Program-made: the position numbers and the translations under genes
DNA from: an uncultured Lachnospiraceae bacterium
Lineage (GTDB): Bacteria; Bacillota; Clostridia; Lachnospirales; Lachnospiraceae
Direction of reading: 5' to 3'
Length of the DNA stretch: 64,000 bases
Assembly: GCA_900554205.1 (NCBI GenBank)
Contig: USGM01000001.1
Span: 1 to 64,000 of the forward strand
In this document: positions 1-9,952 of the stretch, piece after piece
Layout of the letters: the number at the start of each line of letters is the position of its first letter
Position numbering within the stretch: the stretch's first letter is position 1
Notes under the pieces: model-generated
Database searches by the model: none
What the model was told of the DNA's origin: nothing
Seen by the model: the letters and a program-made list of their open reading frames with translations, nothing else

Positions 1-74
1 TGCCGGGAACTGCCGATTTTATTTTCGAGGAAATGAAACGGATGATCGGTTCCTTTGTAGGAGCACTTCAATGA
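1..74 (+). CDS. fliR: Flagellar export protein FliR, C-terminal end only
   Basis: Only the last 23 codons are in the window, read in the frame starting at base 3 and ending at TGA 72-74 (tail ...IGSFVGALQ). The stop overlaps the flhB ATG in an ATGA arrangement, so the two are translationally coupled. FliR is a membrane component of the flagellar type III export gate and normally sits directly before flhB. The call rests on this position and coupling more than on the short tail itself. Confidence 0.72.
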   Translation, partial: PGTADFIFEEMKRMIGSFVGALQ

Positions 75-1180
75 TTCGATATAATCTGCAATTTTTTGCA
101 AAGGAAGGAATGGGCGGCGAGAAGACAGAGCCCGCCACCCAGAAAAAACTGGAGGATGCCCGCAAGGAAGGACAGGTGGCGAAGAGCCGGGAGATCGGTA
201 ACGGTCTGAGTATGCTGGCACTGTTTCTGATCCTGAAGTTCTGGGTGGGACATATCGCCGTGCAGATGATGGAGATCTTTCCGAATGTCTATGACAGGAT
301 TCCCGATGTATCTGTTTTCCCGCAGGGGGATATGCCGGTTTCGGATATAAGAGCCGCCTTTACCATGATGATGGCACAGACCCTCATAATCATTGCACCG
401 ATCCTGCTCATTGGATTCCTGATTGCATTTCTGAGCGATCTGGTGCAGGTGAAATGGCATCCGACGGCAAAGCCGTTGCAGCCGAAGATGAGTAAGCTGA
501 ATCCGCTCAAGGGCTTTCAGAAAATCTTTTCCGTCAATTCACTGGTGGAACTGATTAAGTCCATTGCGAAGATTCTGCTGATCGGTCTGATCTCTTATAA
601 TTATCTGAAGAATAAATGGGGGCTGCTGTTCGCACTCTACGATATGCCGCTGATACAGGCAATCAATCTTGCGGCGGAGACGGTAGTTGATCTCGGCATC
701 AGGATTTCAGCGGTCTATATGATTATTGCGCTGGCTGACTTTGTGTACCAGAAGGTCAAATTCAACAATGATATGAAGATGACCAAGCAGGAGATCAAGG
801 AAGAGTATAAGCAGCAGGAAGGAGATCCGCAGATCAAGGGGCAGATCCGCCAGAAGATGCGGGAGGCTTCCAGACGGCGTATGATGCAGGAGCTGCCGCA
901 GGCAGATGTCGTCATCACGAACCCGACCCATTATGCGGTGGCGATAAAGTATGATCCGGAGGTCGCAGATGCGCCGGTGGTCATCGCCAAGGGTGAGGAT
1001 TATATGGCGGCGCGCATCAAGGAAGTGGCAAGGGAAAATAAGATTGAGATCGTTGAAAACAAGCCGCTTGCACGTATGTTGTACGCTAATGTAGACATCG
1101 GACAGACGATTCCGCCGGAGCTTTATCAGGCGGTGGCGGATGTTCTGGCGTTTGTATATCACTTAAAGGGACGAATTTAA
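71..1180 (+). CDS. flhB: Flagellar type III export switch protein FlhB
   Basis: A 369-residue membrane protein of the flagellar export gate that switches export from rod/hook to filament substrates. The N-terminus (residues 1-40) carries the typical GEKTEPATQKKLEDARKEGQ motif, followed by four hydrophobic segments (about 45-65, 100-125, 160-180, 205-225). The cytoplasmic domain contains the self-cleaving NPTH motif at residues 284-287 in VVITNPTHYAVAIKY. The length is normal for the family. It overlaps the fliR stop and is followed 39 nt later by flhA, all in one operon. All hallmark residues are intact. Confidence 0.97.
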   Translation: MIRYNLQFFAKEGMGGEKTEPATQKKLEDARKEGQVAKSREIGNGLSMLALFLILKFWVGHIAVQMMEIFPNVYDRIPDVSVFPQGDMPVSDIRAAFTMMMAQTLIIIAPILLIGFLIAFLSDLVQVKWHPTAKPLQPKMSKLNPLKGFQKIFSVNSLVELIKSIAKILLIGLISYNYLKNKWGLLFALYDMPLIQAINLAAETVVDLGIRISAVYMIIALADFVYQKVKFNNDMKMTKQEIKEEYKQQEGDPQIKGQIRQKMREASRRRMMQELPQADVVITNPTHYAVAIKYDPEVADAPVVIAKGEDYMAARIKEVARENKIEIVENKPLARMLYANVDIGQTIPPELYQAVADVLAFVYHLKGRI

Positions 1181-1219
1181 AGAGATGAAAAACAGGATGA
1201 GGGAAAGGAGGGGAAGAAC

Positions 1220-3265
1220 ATGAATCTGAAAATGGCGAAAACGGATATCATTGTAGCGGTCTACATTCTTGTGGCATTCATCATGTTCATTGTTCCTCTT
1301 CCTGCAGGAATGGTTGACGTATTTATGGCTTTCAATATTGCCATATCCTTCACCATCCTTTTTGTTTGTATGTTTACCAAAGAAGTGCTGGATATATCGT
1401 ACTTCCCGACGATCCTGCTGTTTACGACCATATTCAGAATCGCGCTGAATGTATCTTCTACGAGACTGATCCTCACAACAGGAACCTCAGGTAATGTCGT
1501 AAAGACGTTCGGACAGTTTGTCGGCGGCGGTGATCTGATCGTCGGCGCTATCATATTCATTATTATCACGCTGATCCAGTTCCTTGTTATCAACAAAGGT
1601 TCTGAGCGTGTCGCTGAGGTAACGGCGAGATTTACGCTGGACGCAATGCCCGGAAAGCAGATGGCAATCGATGCCGATCTGAACACCGGCGCGATCGATG
1701 ACAAGGAAGCAAAGAACAGAAGAGAGAAGATTCAGCTGGAATCTAGCTTCTTCGGTTCCATGGACGGTGCTGTGAAGTATGTAAAGGGAGATGCGGTGGC
1801 AGGTCTGATCCTGACGGCGATCAACCTGATCGGCGGAATCGCCATGGGTGTATTGCGTGGCGGCAGCGATATAACGACGGCGCTGAACACCTACGGCATC
1901 CTGACAATCGGTGACGGTCTGGTCAGCCAGATACCGTCGCTGCTCATTTCGCTGTCCACAGGTATTCTTGTCACAAAGGGCGGCAAGGAGGCGGAGTTCG
2001 GCCCTGCCATCGTAAAGCAGCTGTTCGGTGTGCCGAAGGTTATGTACCTCGTGGGCGCAACGCTTGCGTTTCTGGGTGTTGTGACCGACCTGAACACGAT
2101 CCTTTTCGTGGGTCTGGGACTGCTCTTTATCATTGGCGGAAGAATGATTGCTGCAAATCTTGAGACGGATCACATCGAGCAGGAGGTTGATGCAGAGGAG
2201 GCGGCCGCGGAGGAGATCCGGCAGCCGGAGAATGTGAACAGTCTGCTGCAGGTCGATCCGATCGAGCTGGAATTCGGTTACGGAATCATTCCGCTGGCGG
2301 ATGTCAATCAGGGCGGCGATCTGCTGGATCGAGTCGTCATGATCCGAAGACAGATTGCGCTTGAGTTAGGTACGGTTGTGCCGATCATCCGTCTGAGAGA
2401 TAATATTCAGCTGAATCCCAATCAGTATATTATTAAGATCAAGGGGATTCAGGTCAGTGAGGGAGAAATCCTCTTTGACCATTACATGGCGATGAATCCC
2501 GGCTATGTCGAGGAGGAGATCACGGGTATTCCGACGTTTGAACCGTCCTTCCACCTGCCTGCCATCTGGATCACAGAGGGGCAGCGGGAGCGCGCGGAAA
2601 GTCTTGGATATACGGTTGTTGACCCGCCCTCCATCATTGCAACGCATCTGACAGAGATCATCAGACAGTATATCGCAGAGCTGCTGACCCGTCAGGATGT
2701 ACAGAATCTGATAAACAATCTCAAGGAGTCCAATCCCTCCCTTGTGGAAGAGCTTATACCGAAGCTGCTCGGACTCGGCGAGGTTCAGAAGGTACTGCAG
2801 AATCTGCTGAAGGAGGGTATCTCCATCAGGGATCTCGTGACGATACTGGAGACGCTTGCAGACTATGCACCAACGACAAGGGACACGGATATTCTGACGG
2901 AATATGTGCGGCAGAACTTAAAGCGCGCAATCTCTACAAAGTACTTCCCTGCACATGAGACGACCAGCGTCGTCACTCTCGACCCGAAGATCGAGCAGGA
3001 GATCATGGGCAGTGTCAAGCAGACAGAGAACGGCGCTTTCCTGAATCTGGATCCGGCGCGTTCCCGCGCGATCATAGATGCGGTGGGGAAGGAGATCCAG
3101 AAGCTCGAGAATCTGGGCAAGAGTCCGATTATTATTACCTCGCCGATTGTCCGTATGTACTTTAAACGGCTGACGGAGGATTATTACAGAGATCTGGTGG
3201 TTGTATCGTACAACGAAGTTGAATCGAATGTAGAATTACAGTCTGTTGGGATGGTGACGGCATAA
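1220..3265 (+). CDS. flhA: Flagellar export gate protein FlhA
   Basis: A 681-residue export gate protein that forms a ring below the basal body and docks chaperone-substrate complexes. About eight membrane segments lie in the first 310 residues. The FHIPEP-family signature RFTLDAMPGKQMAIDADLN lies near residue 135, followed by a charged cytoplasmic loop (DDKEAKNRREK). A linker (about 320-340) leads to the cytosolic domain with the usual ATHLTEIIR segment. The ATG follows a strong GGAGGGG site. The stop TAA shares one base with the flhF ATG, indicating coupled translation. Confidence 0.97.
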   Translation: MNLKMAKTDIIVAVYILVAFIMFIVPLPAGMVDVFMAFNIAISFTILFVCMFTKEVLDISYFPTILLFTTIFRIALNVSSTRLILTTGTSGNVVKTFGQFVGGGDLIVGAIIFIIITLIQFLVINKGSERVAEVTARFTLDAMPGKQMAIDADLNTGAIDDKEAKNRREKIQLESSFFGSMDGAVKYVKGDAVAGLILTAINLIGGIAMGVLRGGSDITTALNTYGILTIGDGLVSQIPSLLISLSTGILVTKGGKEAEFGPAIVKQLFGVPKVMYLVGATLAFLGVVTDLNTILFVGLGLLFIIGGRMIAANLETDHIEQEVDAEEAAAEEIRQPENVNSLLQVDPIELEFGYGIIPLADVNQGGDLLDRVVMIRRQIALELGTVVPIIRLRDNIQLNPNQYIIKIKGIQVSEGEILFDHYMAMNPGYVEEEITGIPTFEPSFHLPAIWITEGQRERAESLGYTVVDPPSIIATHLTEIIRQYIAELLTRQDVQNLINNLKESNPSLVEELIPKLLGLGEVQKVLQNLLKEGISIRDLVTILETLADYAPTTRDTDILTEYVRQNLKRAISTKYFPAHETTSVVTLDPKIEQEIMGSVKQTENGAFLNLDPARSRAIIDAVGKEIQKLENLGKSPIIITSPIVRMYFKRLTEDYYRDLVVVSYNEVESNVELQSVGMVTA

Positions 3266-4506
3266 TGATTATCAAAAAGTTTCTTGGAAAAACAGAAGAG
3301 GAAGCAATGGAGGCTGCCAGAAAGGAACTTGGCAGCGGAGTCGTTGTGATGAATGTCCGCACAGTGAAAAAGAAGGGGATTGCCGGTATCTTTGGCGCAA
3401 AGCAGATCGAGGTGACGGTTGCTCTCGAGGAGGAGGGCGGTGCGGTCAGACCCGCGAGAAAGGACGCAGTGCGCTCCGAACAGGAGGCTGTACAACTGGA
3501 GCGCAAGGTACAGGATGCCCAGACTGCGGTGAATGTGATGAGCGAGAGCTCCCAGAACATTGAGAAGAAGCTGGACAGTCTGCAGACATTGCTGGTAAGC
3601 CGTTTCCGCCAGGAAGAGGATGCCAGGGCAGAGCAGGCGCAGCAGGACGAGGCTGCCTCGGAAGAGGAGAAGGAGAGCGGAGCGGCTGCGCAGGATAAGG
3701 AGCCGACTGAGCAGGAGAAGTTTGTCAGACTGCTCTACAATACCATGCTCGAGAATGAGGTCGAGGAAAAGTACGCGAACCAGATCATAGACGAGGCGGA
3801 TAAGAACCGGAAGCCGAACCTGCCGTTTGACTATATTCTGGCAAATGTCTATCAGAAAATGATTCTGAAATTCGGAAAGGCCGATGGCATTACGCCCGCA
3901 GAGAACGGCCCTAAGACCCTGATTTTCATGGGGCCTACAGGTGTCGGAAAAACGACGACGATCGCAAAGATCGCCAGCCATTTTGCAGTTGAGGAAAAGA
4001 AGAAAATCGCAATGCTCACGGCGGACACGTTCCGTATTGCCGCGGCGGAGCAGCTGCGCACCTATGCGAACATACTGGAGGTTCCGTTCCGTGTAATCTA
4101 CACGGAGGAGGAGCTCAAGACCGCAATTTCCGATTTCAAGGACTATGATTATATTTTTGTTGACACCACAGGACATTCCCATCAGAATGAGGAGCTTCTG
4201 GAGAAGATGAAGAAACTGCTGGCTACGGCTGCGGAGGCGGGCGAGAGTCAGGCGTTTCTTGTGCTTTCGACTACTACGAAATATCGTGATTTACAGAGAA
4301 TTTCCTCCAGCTATAAGGAGATCGCGGATTATCAACTGATCCTGACGAAGCTGGATGAGACGTCAACATTGGGAAGTCTTCTGAATCTGAAGCTTTTCAC
4401 GGATGCTGACATCGCATATGTCACCTGCGGACAGAATGTACCGGATGACATTGAGCAGTTTAATCCCCAGAAGGCGGTGAAGCAGCTGCTGAGTACAAAA
4501 CACTGA
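3265..4506 (+). CDS. flhF: Flagellar SRP-type GTPase FlhF
   Basis: A 413-residue GTPase of the Ffh/FtsY class that sets flagellar position and number together with FlhG. It has an N-terminal B domain (1-60), an acidic low-complexity linker (about 60-150, with a short coiled-coil prediction), then the NG domain. The P-loop GPTGVGKT is at 223-230, and a TKLDETSTLG guanine-specificity motif lies near the end. The G3 motif reads DTTGHSHQN where SRP GTPases usually have DTAGR, a mild departure that could alter hydrolysis. It starts inside the flhA stop and is followed by flhG. Confidence 0.95.
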   Translation: MIIKKFLGKTEEEAMEAARKELGSGVVVMNVRTVKKKGIAGIFGAKQIEVTVALEEEGGAVRPARKDAVRSEQEAVQLERKVQDAQTAVNVMSESSQNIEKKLDSLQTLLVSRFRQEEDARAEQAQQDEAASEEEKESGAAAQDKEPTEQEKFVRLLYNTMLENEVEEKYANQIIDEADKNRKPNLPFDYILANVYQKMILKFGKADGITPAENGPKTLIFMGPTGVGKTTTIAKIASHFAVEEKKKIAMLTADTFRIAAAEQLRTYANILEVPFRVIYTEEELKTAISDFKDYDYIFVDTTGHSHQNEELLEKMKKLLATAAEAGESQAFLVLSTTTKYRDLQRISSSYKEIADYQLILTKLDETSTLGSLLNLKLFTDADIAYVTCGQNVPDDIEQFNPQKAVKQLLSTKH

Positions 4507-4521
4507 GTGAGGAGGTAAGGC

Positions 4522-5397
4522 ATGGATCAGGCAGAACAGTTAAGAATTATCAAGGCGAATCAGCAACAGTCAAGACCTTTGGCCCGTGTCATCACTGTCA
4601 CCAGTGGCAAGGGAGGCGTTGGTAAGTCCAACACATCCATAAATCTGGCGATCCAGTTCCGGAAGCTAGGGAAAAGGGTCATCATTCTCGACGCTGATTT
4701 CGGTCTTGCAAATATAGAGATCATGTTTGGTGCAGTGCCGAAGCATAATCTCTGCGATCTGATCTATCAGGGAAAGAGTATTACGGAGATCATCACATGG
4801 GGACCGATGGAGGTTGGCTTTATCTCCGGCGGCAGTGGAATTGCAGGAATGTCAAACCTAAGCCGGGATTATCTTTCCTATATCATCCAGAATCTTTCCC
4901 AGCTGGATGCAATTGCAGACATTATTATCGTAGATACCGGCGCGGGAATATCGGATGCCGTTCTGGAATTTCTGGTGGCAAGCGGAGAGATTCTGCTTGT
5001 GACGACGCCGGAGCCGACCTCTATCACGGACTCCTATTCCCTGCTGAAAGCGTTGTACAGACATCCCCGGTTTGATGAAAATACGACGAAGGTGAAGATG
5101 GTCGCAAACAGGGTGGCAAAGGAAAGCGAGGGAGAGATCCTTTTCAATAAGCTGAATGCTGTTGTTGCAAGGTATCTGAAAATTCCCATGACCTATCTCG
5201 GCAGTGTGCCGGAGGATGTGCAGCTGGCGCGGGCTGTCATGCAGCAGATGCCGGTTTCCATCCAGAATCCCGGTGCAAAATCGACAGCTGCCTATGAGAA
5301 GATCGTGCAGAAGCTGATGGGGAAGGAAGAGGAAGAGAGACAGCCCAGAAGAGGCATGGCGGCTTTCTTTTCTCACATATTGGAGAGAAGAAACTAA
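4522..5397 (+). CDS. flhG: MinD-like flagellar number ATPase FlhG (YlxH)
   Basis: A 291-residue ParA/MinD-family ATPase. The deviant Walker A motif SGKGGVGKSNTSINLA is near residues 28-43, the second motif ILDADFGLANIEIMFG follows, and a DTGAGIS motif sits in the Walker B region. In Firmicutes FlhG partners FlhF to control flagellar placement and C-ring assembly. The N-terminus contains a DQAEQLR segment like the FlhF-activating helix of FlhG proteins. A GAGGAGG ribosome site lies 8 nt before the ATG. It sits 15 nt after flhF. Confidence 0.95.
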   Translation: MDQAEQLRIIKANQQQSRPLARVITVTSGKGGVGKSNTSINLAIQFRKLGKRVIILDADFGLANIEIMFGAVPKHNLCDLIYQGKSITEIITWGPMEVGFISGGSGIAGMSNLSRDYLSYIIQNLSQLDAIADIIIVDTGAGISDAVLEFLVASGEILLVTTPEPTSITDSYSLLKALYRHPRFDENTTKVKMVANRVAKESEGEILFNKLNAVVARYLKIPMTYLGSVPEDVQLARAVMQQMPVSIQNPGAKSTAAYEKIVQKLMGKEEEERQPRRGMAAFFSHILERRN

Positions 5398-5423
5398 CGA
5401 ACAATAAGGATGGGTGACGGAGA

Positions 5424-6152
5424 ATGCTTTCAAAATTTATAAGGGTTGGCGATAAGATTGAACTGACGGCTGTAGAGAAGGGCAGCGAGGAACTGGCTGA
5501 TGCGAAGGGCAGGATGTATAAGAGCGCTGTGTATGACGTTCTTTCCGAAGATACGCTTGAGATCACGATGCCCATGGAGAAGACAAAGCTGATCCTGCTC
5601 CCGGTGGACAGTGAGTATGACCTTGTATTTTATGGAGAATCGGGACTTTATCAGTGCTTTGCCAGAATCATCGACCGGTATAAGAGCAACAATGTCTATA
5701 TTCTGGTCGTGGAACTGACCAGCAATCTCAGGAAGTACCAGCGGCGGGAATATTATCGGTTCAGCTGCGCTCTGGAGATGTGCGCGAGGAATCTTGAAGA
5801 GGAAGAGCTGCAGGCATTGGAAAACAGGATGCCGTATTCCCTGACGCCGGGGCTGCCGTTGAAGCAGAGCGTGATCGTTGACATCAGCGGGGGCGGACTC
5901 AGATTCCTTTCAACCCAGAGGTATGAGCCTGACAGTATGCTGTATATCAGCTACCATCTTTTAAAGGGGGATGAGCGGAAAAAGTATGAGGTGATCGGTA
6001 AGGTTCTCAGTGTGCGGGAGCTGGAAAACCGTCCGGGAACGTGGGAACACCGTGTCCAGTATTACGATATGGACGTTGATACAAGAGAGGAGATCATCAA
6101 ATATATTTTTGAAGAGGAAAGAAAGAGCCGCAGAAAGGAAAGAGGTTTATGA
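5424..6152 (+). CDS. PilZ-domain c-di-GMP-binding flagellar brake (YcgR/YpfA-like)
   Basis: A 242-residue protein with the YcgR architecture. The N-terminal YcgR-like domain (about 1-95) is followed by a PilZ domain opening with RKYQRREYYRF, which supplies the RxxxR c-di-GMP motif, and continuing with DISGGGLRF, the D/NxSxxG motif. Both ligand motifs are intact, so it should bind c-di-GMP. Members in flagellar operons slow or disengage the motor when c-di-GMP is high. It lies between flhG and cheB and overlaps cheB by 4 nt. The EAL protein at 18881 could lower the same ligand (inference). Confidence 0.9.
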   Translation: MLSKFIRVGDKIELTAVEKGSEELADAKGRMYKSAVYDVLSEDTLEITMPMEKTKLILLPVDSEYDLVFYGESGLYQCFARIIDRYKSNNVYILVVELTSNLRKYQRREYYRFSCALEMCARNLEEEELQALENRMPYSLTPGLPLKQSVIVDISGGGLRFLSTQRYEPDSMLYISYHLLKGDERKKYEVIGKVLSVRELENRPGTWEHRVQYYDMDVDTREEIIKYIFEEERKSRRKERGL

Positions 6153-7231
6153 CACCCAAAAAAATTCTTGTAGTTGATGACTCTGCACTCATGAGAAGAG
6201 TGCTTTGTGATATAATTGATTCTGACGAAAGATTTCACGTTGTCGCCAGAGCGACAAACGGGTTGGAGGCTTTCGATCTTCTCAGCAGAAATCAGTATGA
6301 TGCCGTTGTGCTGGATGTCAATATGCCGAAGATGAACGGGCTGCAGCTTCTGGAGGAGCTGCGGAAGTTCAAGATACCGGCGAGAGTCATGATGGCGAGT
6401 ACGGATACGCGGGAGGGTGCAAAGCTGACACTCGATGCACTGGCACTCGGAGCTCTCGACTTCATACATAAGCCGGATACGGCGGGTGACTGCCGTGTGG
6501 ATGCCTTCAGGGATAAATTCATCAGAATCCTTGAGGCCGTGGTAAACAGCAAGCTTCCGGAGTTTGAATCGGAGGAGAAGATCAGGGAGAACCAGATCAT
6601 CACCTCCAAGGTCGCGGATATTGCAAAGCGGTTTTCCGCAAAGACACCGGGCACAAAGATTGTTGCCATTGCAAGCTCTACCGGAGGCCCCAAGGCACTG
6701 CAGGAGGTCATTCCGAGACTGCCCGCAGAGCTGGATGCCCCTGTACTGCTTGTACAGCACATGCCGAAAGGCTTTACGGCATCCCTCGCAGAAAGGCTCG
6801 ATGACCTGAGCCCCATCCACGTCAAGGAGGCGGCGGAGGGCGATGAATTACAGAAGGGAACGGTCTACGTTGCAATGGGCGGTAAGCACATGAACGTTAA
6901 GCGTTCCGGCGCGAAGACGGTCATCCATTACTCGGATGAGCCGACGAGAGAGGGTGTGAAGCCCAGCGCGAATTATATGTATGAATCGCTTGCAGACACC
7001 GCTTATGACAAGATTGTATGTGTTGTCATGACGGGAATGGGAGCGGACGGAACCGAGGGCATTAAGAATCTGGAGTCAAAGAAAAAGGCACATGTGATCT
7101 CACAGGATCAGGAGAGCTGTACCGTGTACGGTATGCCGAAGGCGGTCGCACAGGCAGGACTTTCGGATCAGGTGGTGCCGCTGGAACAGATCGCACAGGA
7201 AATCATTCTGCATGTAGGTGTTAGGGCGTAA
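6149..7231 (+). CDS. cheB: Chemotaxis protein-glutamate methylesterase/deamidase CheB
   Basis: A 360-residue response regulator fused to a methylesterase that removes methyl groups from chemoreceptors during adaptation. The receiver domain (1-120) has VVDDSALMRRVL and phospho-acceptor Asp56 in VVLDVNMPKMNG. The catalytic domain (about 168-358) shows the triad: Ser177 in ASSTGGPKAL, His204 in VQHMPKGFT, and Asp in MTGMGADGTEG. Its ATG overlaps the pilZ stop, so translation is coupled. It is phosphorylated by the adjacent CheA. Confidence 0.97.
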   Translation: MTPKKILVVDDSALMRRVLCDIIDSDERFHVVARATNGLEAFDLLSRNQYDAVVLDVNMPKMNGLQLLEELRKFKIPARVMMASTDTREGAKLTLDALALGALDFIHKPDTAGDCRVDAFRDKFIRILEAVVNSKLPEFESEEKIRENQIITSKVADIAKRFSAKTPGTKIVAIASSTGGPKALQEVIPRLPAELDAPVLLVQHMPKGFTASLAERLDDLSPIHVKEAAEGDELQKGTVYVAMGGKHMNVKRSGAKTVIHYSDEPTREGVKPSANYMYESLADTAYDKIVCVVMTGMGADGTEGIKNLESKKKAHVISQDQESCTVYGMPKAVAQAGLSDQVVPLEQIAQEIILHVGVRA

Positions 7232-7296
7232 GCCAATGCCGGATGCGATAAAGGTGATTGAATCGTGACCAACGAAGAAAGGGATGGGAAAGAAGT

Positions 7297-9420
7297 ATGG
7301 ACGTAAGTCAATATCTCGAGATCTTCCTTGATGAAACCAAGGAGCATTTACAAAATCTGAACACGCGTATTCTGGAGCTGGAGGCAGACCCGGAGGCAAC
7401 GGATACCATCAATGAAATTTTCCGGGCGGCGCATTCGCTGAAGGGAATGGCCGGAACCATGGGATATAAGAGAATGCAGACGCTGACCCATGACATGGAG
7501 AATGTGTTCTCTGAGGTGCGAAACGGAAATATCAAGGTTCAGCCGAAGATGATCGATGTCCTTTTCCGATGCCTGGATGCGCTGGAGGAATATACAGACA
7601 ATATCCAGAATACAGCGGATGAGGGAACGAATGACAACGAAGAGTTGATCCGCCAGCTGAACGACATACTGAACGGAAGCAGTGCAGCAAAGCCTGCGGA
7701 GGAGAAGAAGCCGGAGACTGCGGCTGCGGCACCGGCTGCGACGGAGACAGGCGTGGAAAAGTGGAACGACATTGCACTGGATGACGCACAGGTCAATGTT
7801 ATCAAGGAAGCGCAGAAGATGGGCAAGAAGGTCTATGGCCTGAATGTCTGCATTCAGGAGAACTGTATTCTGAAGGCTGCGAGAGCGTTCCTTGTGTTTA
7901 AGGCTGTTGAGGAGCTTGCGGAGATTATCATCTCTGTTCCCAGCGCACAGGATGTTGAGGACGAGAAGTTTGACAGAGACTTTACCCTGATTGTGCTGTC
8001 GGATGCCGAACTCGATGCGGTCATCAAGGCGGCAGAGGATGTCTCCGAGATAGAGAAGGTTACCGGAGCGCCTATTGTGCTTGAGAATAATTCCCACTAC
8101 AAGGCAGCGGCGGAAGGTGAGAAGACTCCGGCAGCGGAGAAGGCGGAAGACAGTGCGGTACCTGCACCCGCTGCGGCAGTGGCGACACCCCAGCCTGCAG
8201 TGAAGGCGGCATCGGCACCTGCGGCAAAGACAGACGCAAAGAAGCAGGCACCCTCAAAGCCGGTTGTCAACCGTACTGTCCGCGTGGATATTGAAAAGCT
8301 CGATTCCCTGATGAACCTTGTCAGCGAGCTGATTATTGCAAAGAATTCGTTGGTATCTGTCTCCAGCCAGGAGCAGACCAATATGAACAGCGCATTTAAC
8401 GAGCAGATTGAGTATCTGGAGCAGGTGACGACGAACCTGCACGAATCTGTCATGAAGGTCAGGATGGTCCCGATCGAGAGCGTTGTGAACAAGTTCCCCA
8501 GAATGATCAGAGACCTTTCAAAGAAGCTGGATAAGAAGCTGGAGCTGTATATGTCAGGTGAGGAGACAGAGCTTGACAGAACCGTTGTCGATGAAATCGG
8601 CGATCCTCTGATGCATCTGCTGAGAAATTCCGCAGACCACGGCATTGAGTCCGCAGAGGTGCGTGCCCAGAGAGGAAAGCCCGCTGTGGGTTCCATCTTC
8701 TTAGACGCTTATCAGGATGGAAACAACGTTGTCATCGAGGTAAGGGATGACGGTAACGGTATCGATACAGAGGCTGTAAGGGCAAAGGCGGTAGAGAGAG
8801 GAACGGTTACCCCCGAACAGGCTGCCAACTTGACGGAGAAGGAGATCATCAATCTCCTGTTCCTGCCGAGCTTCTCGACGGCAAAGCAGGTTACGGATGT
8901 CTCCGGACGTGGTGTCGGACTGGATGTAGTGCGCTCCAAGATTGAGTCTTTGAGCGGTGAGGTTGAGGTGAAGTCCAAGCTCGGAGAGGGCAGCACATGG
9001 ACGATCAGATTGCCTTTGACACTGGCAATCATCCAGGCACTGATGGTTGTTGTGGGCGATGAGAAGTATGCCATCTCACTCGGCTCCATACAGACGCTGG
9101 AGGATATTTCCCCTTCAGACATCAAGCTGGTACAGAATAAAGAGGTGATCAATCTGCGCGGTCAGGTGATTCCGCTGATCAGACTGAACAAGGTACTTGA
9201 CATTGAGAGCAAGAAGTCGAAGGACGAGAATCTGGTCGTTGTCATCGTCAAGAAGGGTGACAGAATGGCGGGTCTTGTCATTGATGAGCTGATCGGTCAG
9301 CAGGAGATCGTTATCAAATCTCTCGGAAAATATATCAAGCAGTGTAAGTTTATCAGTGGCGCAACGATCCTCGGTGATGGAGAAATCGCACTGATTCTCG
9401 ATGCAAATGCACTGATTTAG
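7297..9420 (+). CDS. cheA: Chemotaxis histidine kinase CheA
   Basis: A kinase of 707 residues from the ATG at 7297. An in-frame TTG at 7258 would add 13 residues with no family resemblance, so I prefer 7297. Domains in order: HPt P1 with phospho-acceptor His46 in AAHSLKGMAGTMGY, CheY-binding P2 (about 155-270), an Ala/Pro-rich linker, the dimerisation domain, the HATPase domain (HLLRNSADHGIES, DDGNGID, GRGVGLDVV), and a C-terminal CheW-like P5. It phosphorylates CheY and CheB and sits beside its coupling protein CheW. Confidence 0.96.
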   Translation: MDVSQYLEIFLDETKEHLQNLNTRILELEADPEATDTINEIFRAAHSLKGMAGTMGYKRMQTLTHDMENVFSEVRNGNIKVQPKMIDVLFRCLDALEEYTDNIQNTADEGTNDNEELIRQLNDILNGSSAAKPAEEKKPETAAAAPAATETGVEKWNDIALDDAQVNVIKEAQKMGKKVYGLNVCIQENCILKAARAFLVFKAVEELAEIIISVPSAQDVEDEKFDRDFTLIVLSDAELDAVIKAAEDVSEIEKVTGAPIVLENNSHYKAAAEGEKTPAAEKAEDSAVPAPAAAVATPQPAVKAASAPAAKTDAKKQAPSKPVVNRTVRVDIEKLDSLMNLVSELIIAKNSLVSVSSQEQTNMNSAFNEQIEYLEQVTTNLHESVMKVRMVPIESVVNKFPRMIRDLSKKLDKKLELYMSGEETELDRTVVDEIGDPLMHLLRNSADHGIESAEVRAQRGKPAVGSIFLDAYQDGNNVVIEVRDDGNGIDTEAVRAKAVERGTVTPEQAANLTEKEIINLLFLPSFSTAKQVTDVSGRGVGLDVVRSKIESLSGEVEVKSKLGEGSTWTIRLPLTLAIIQALMVVVGDEKYAISLGSIQTLEDISPSDIKLVQNKEVINLRGQVIPLIRLNKVLDIESKKSKDENLVVVIVKKGDRMAGLVIDELIGQQEIVIKSLGKYIKQCKFISGATILGDGEIALILDANALI

Positions 9421-9439
9421 AAAGGGGATGCAGACTAAT

Positions 9440-9928
9440 ATGGAACTCAGTTTGAATACAGAAAATAATTTGTCGGCGGAAGAAGAAAAGAATGTTCTGG
9501 AAGAGACACAGTTCATCGTCATAAGGCTTGGCGGGGAGCAGTACGGAATTGACATCTGCAATATTGATAACATTGTCAGAATGCAGCCCATTACGAGAAT
9601 TCCCAAGATGCCATCCTATTTAAAGGGTGTGATCAATATGCGTGGCGAGGTGATCCCGGTGATCAGCATGCGCCGTAAAATGGGGCTTGAGGATGACGAG
9701 ATCACAAAGTCCACCAGAATCATTGTCCTGAAGCTCGAGCAGGAAGGGAATGTCGGTTTTCTGGTAGATGAGGTGAAGGAAGTAGTTTCCCTGAACTCAA
9801 ACGAGATTGAGAAGATCACTTATAATACAAAAGAGGATAAGACAAGCCTCATCAATGCTGTCGGAAAGCACAATGGTGAGCTGATTTCCCTGTTTGATCT
9901 GAGCACGATCAGCCTTGAGGGAAACTAG
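9440..9928 (+). CDS. cheW: Chemotaxis coupling protein CheW
   Basis: A two-SH3-subdomain coupling protein that links CheA to chemoreceptors. Typical sequence includes QFIVIRLGGEQYGIDI, ITRIPKMPSYLKGVINMRG and a later GFLVDEVKEV. The ATG at 9428 directly abuts the AAAGGGG ribosome site, leaving no spacing, so I place the start at 9440, where spacing is about 12 nt (162 aa). The difference is four residues. It lies 19 nt downstream of cheA and just before cheC. Confidence 0.93.
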   Translation: MELSLNTENNLSAEEEKNVLEETQFIVIRLGGEQYGIDICNIDNIVRMQPITRIPKMPSYLKGVINMRGEVIPVISMRRKMGLEDDEITKSTRIIVLKLEQEGNVGFLVDEVKEVVSLNSNEIEKITYNTKEDKTSLINAVGKHNGELISLFDLSTISLEGN

Positions 9929-9952
9929 TGTTTAGAAAAAGGAGATAAATCC

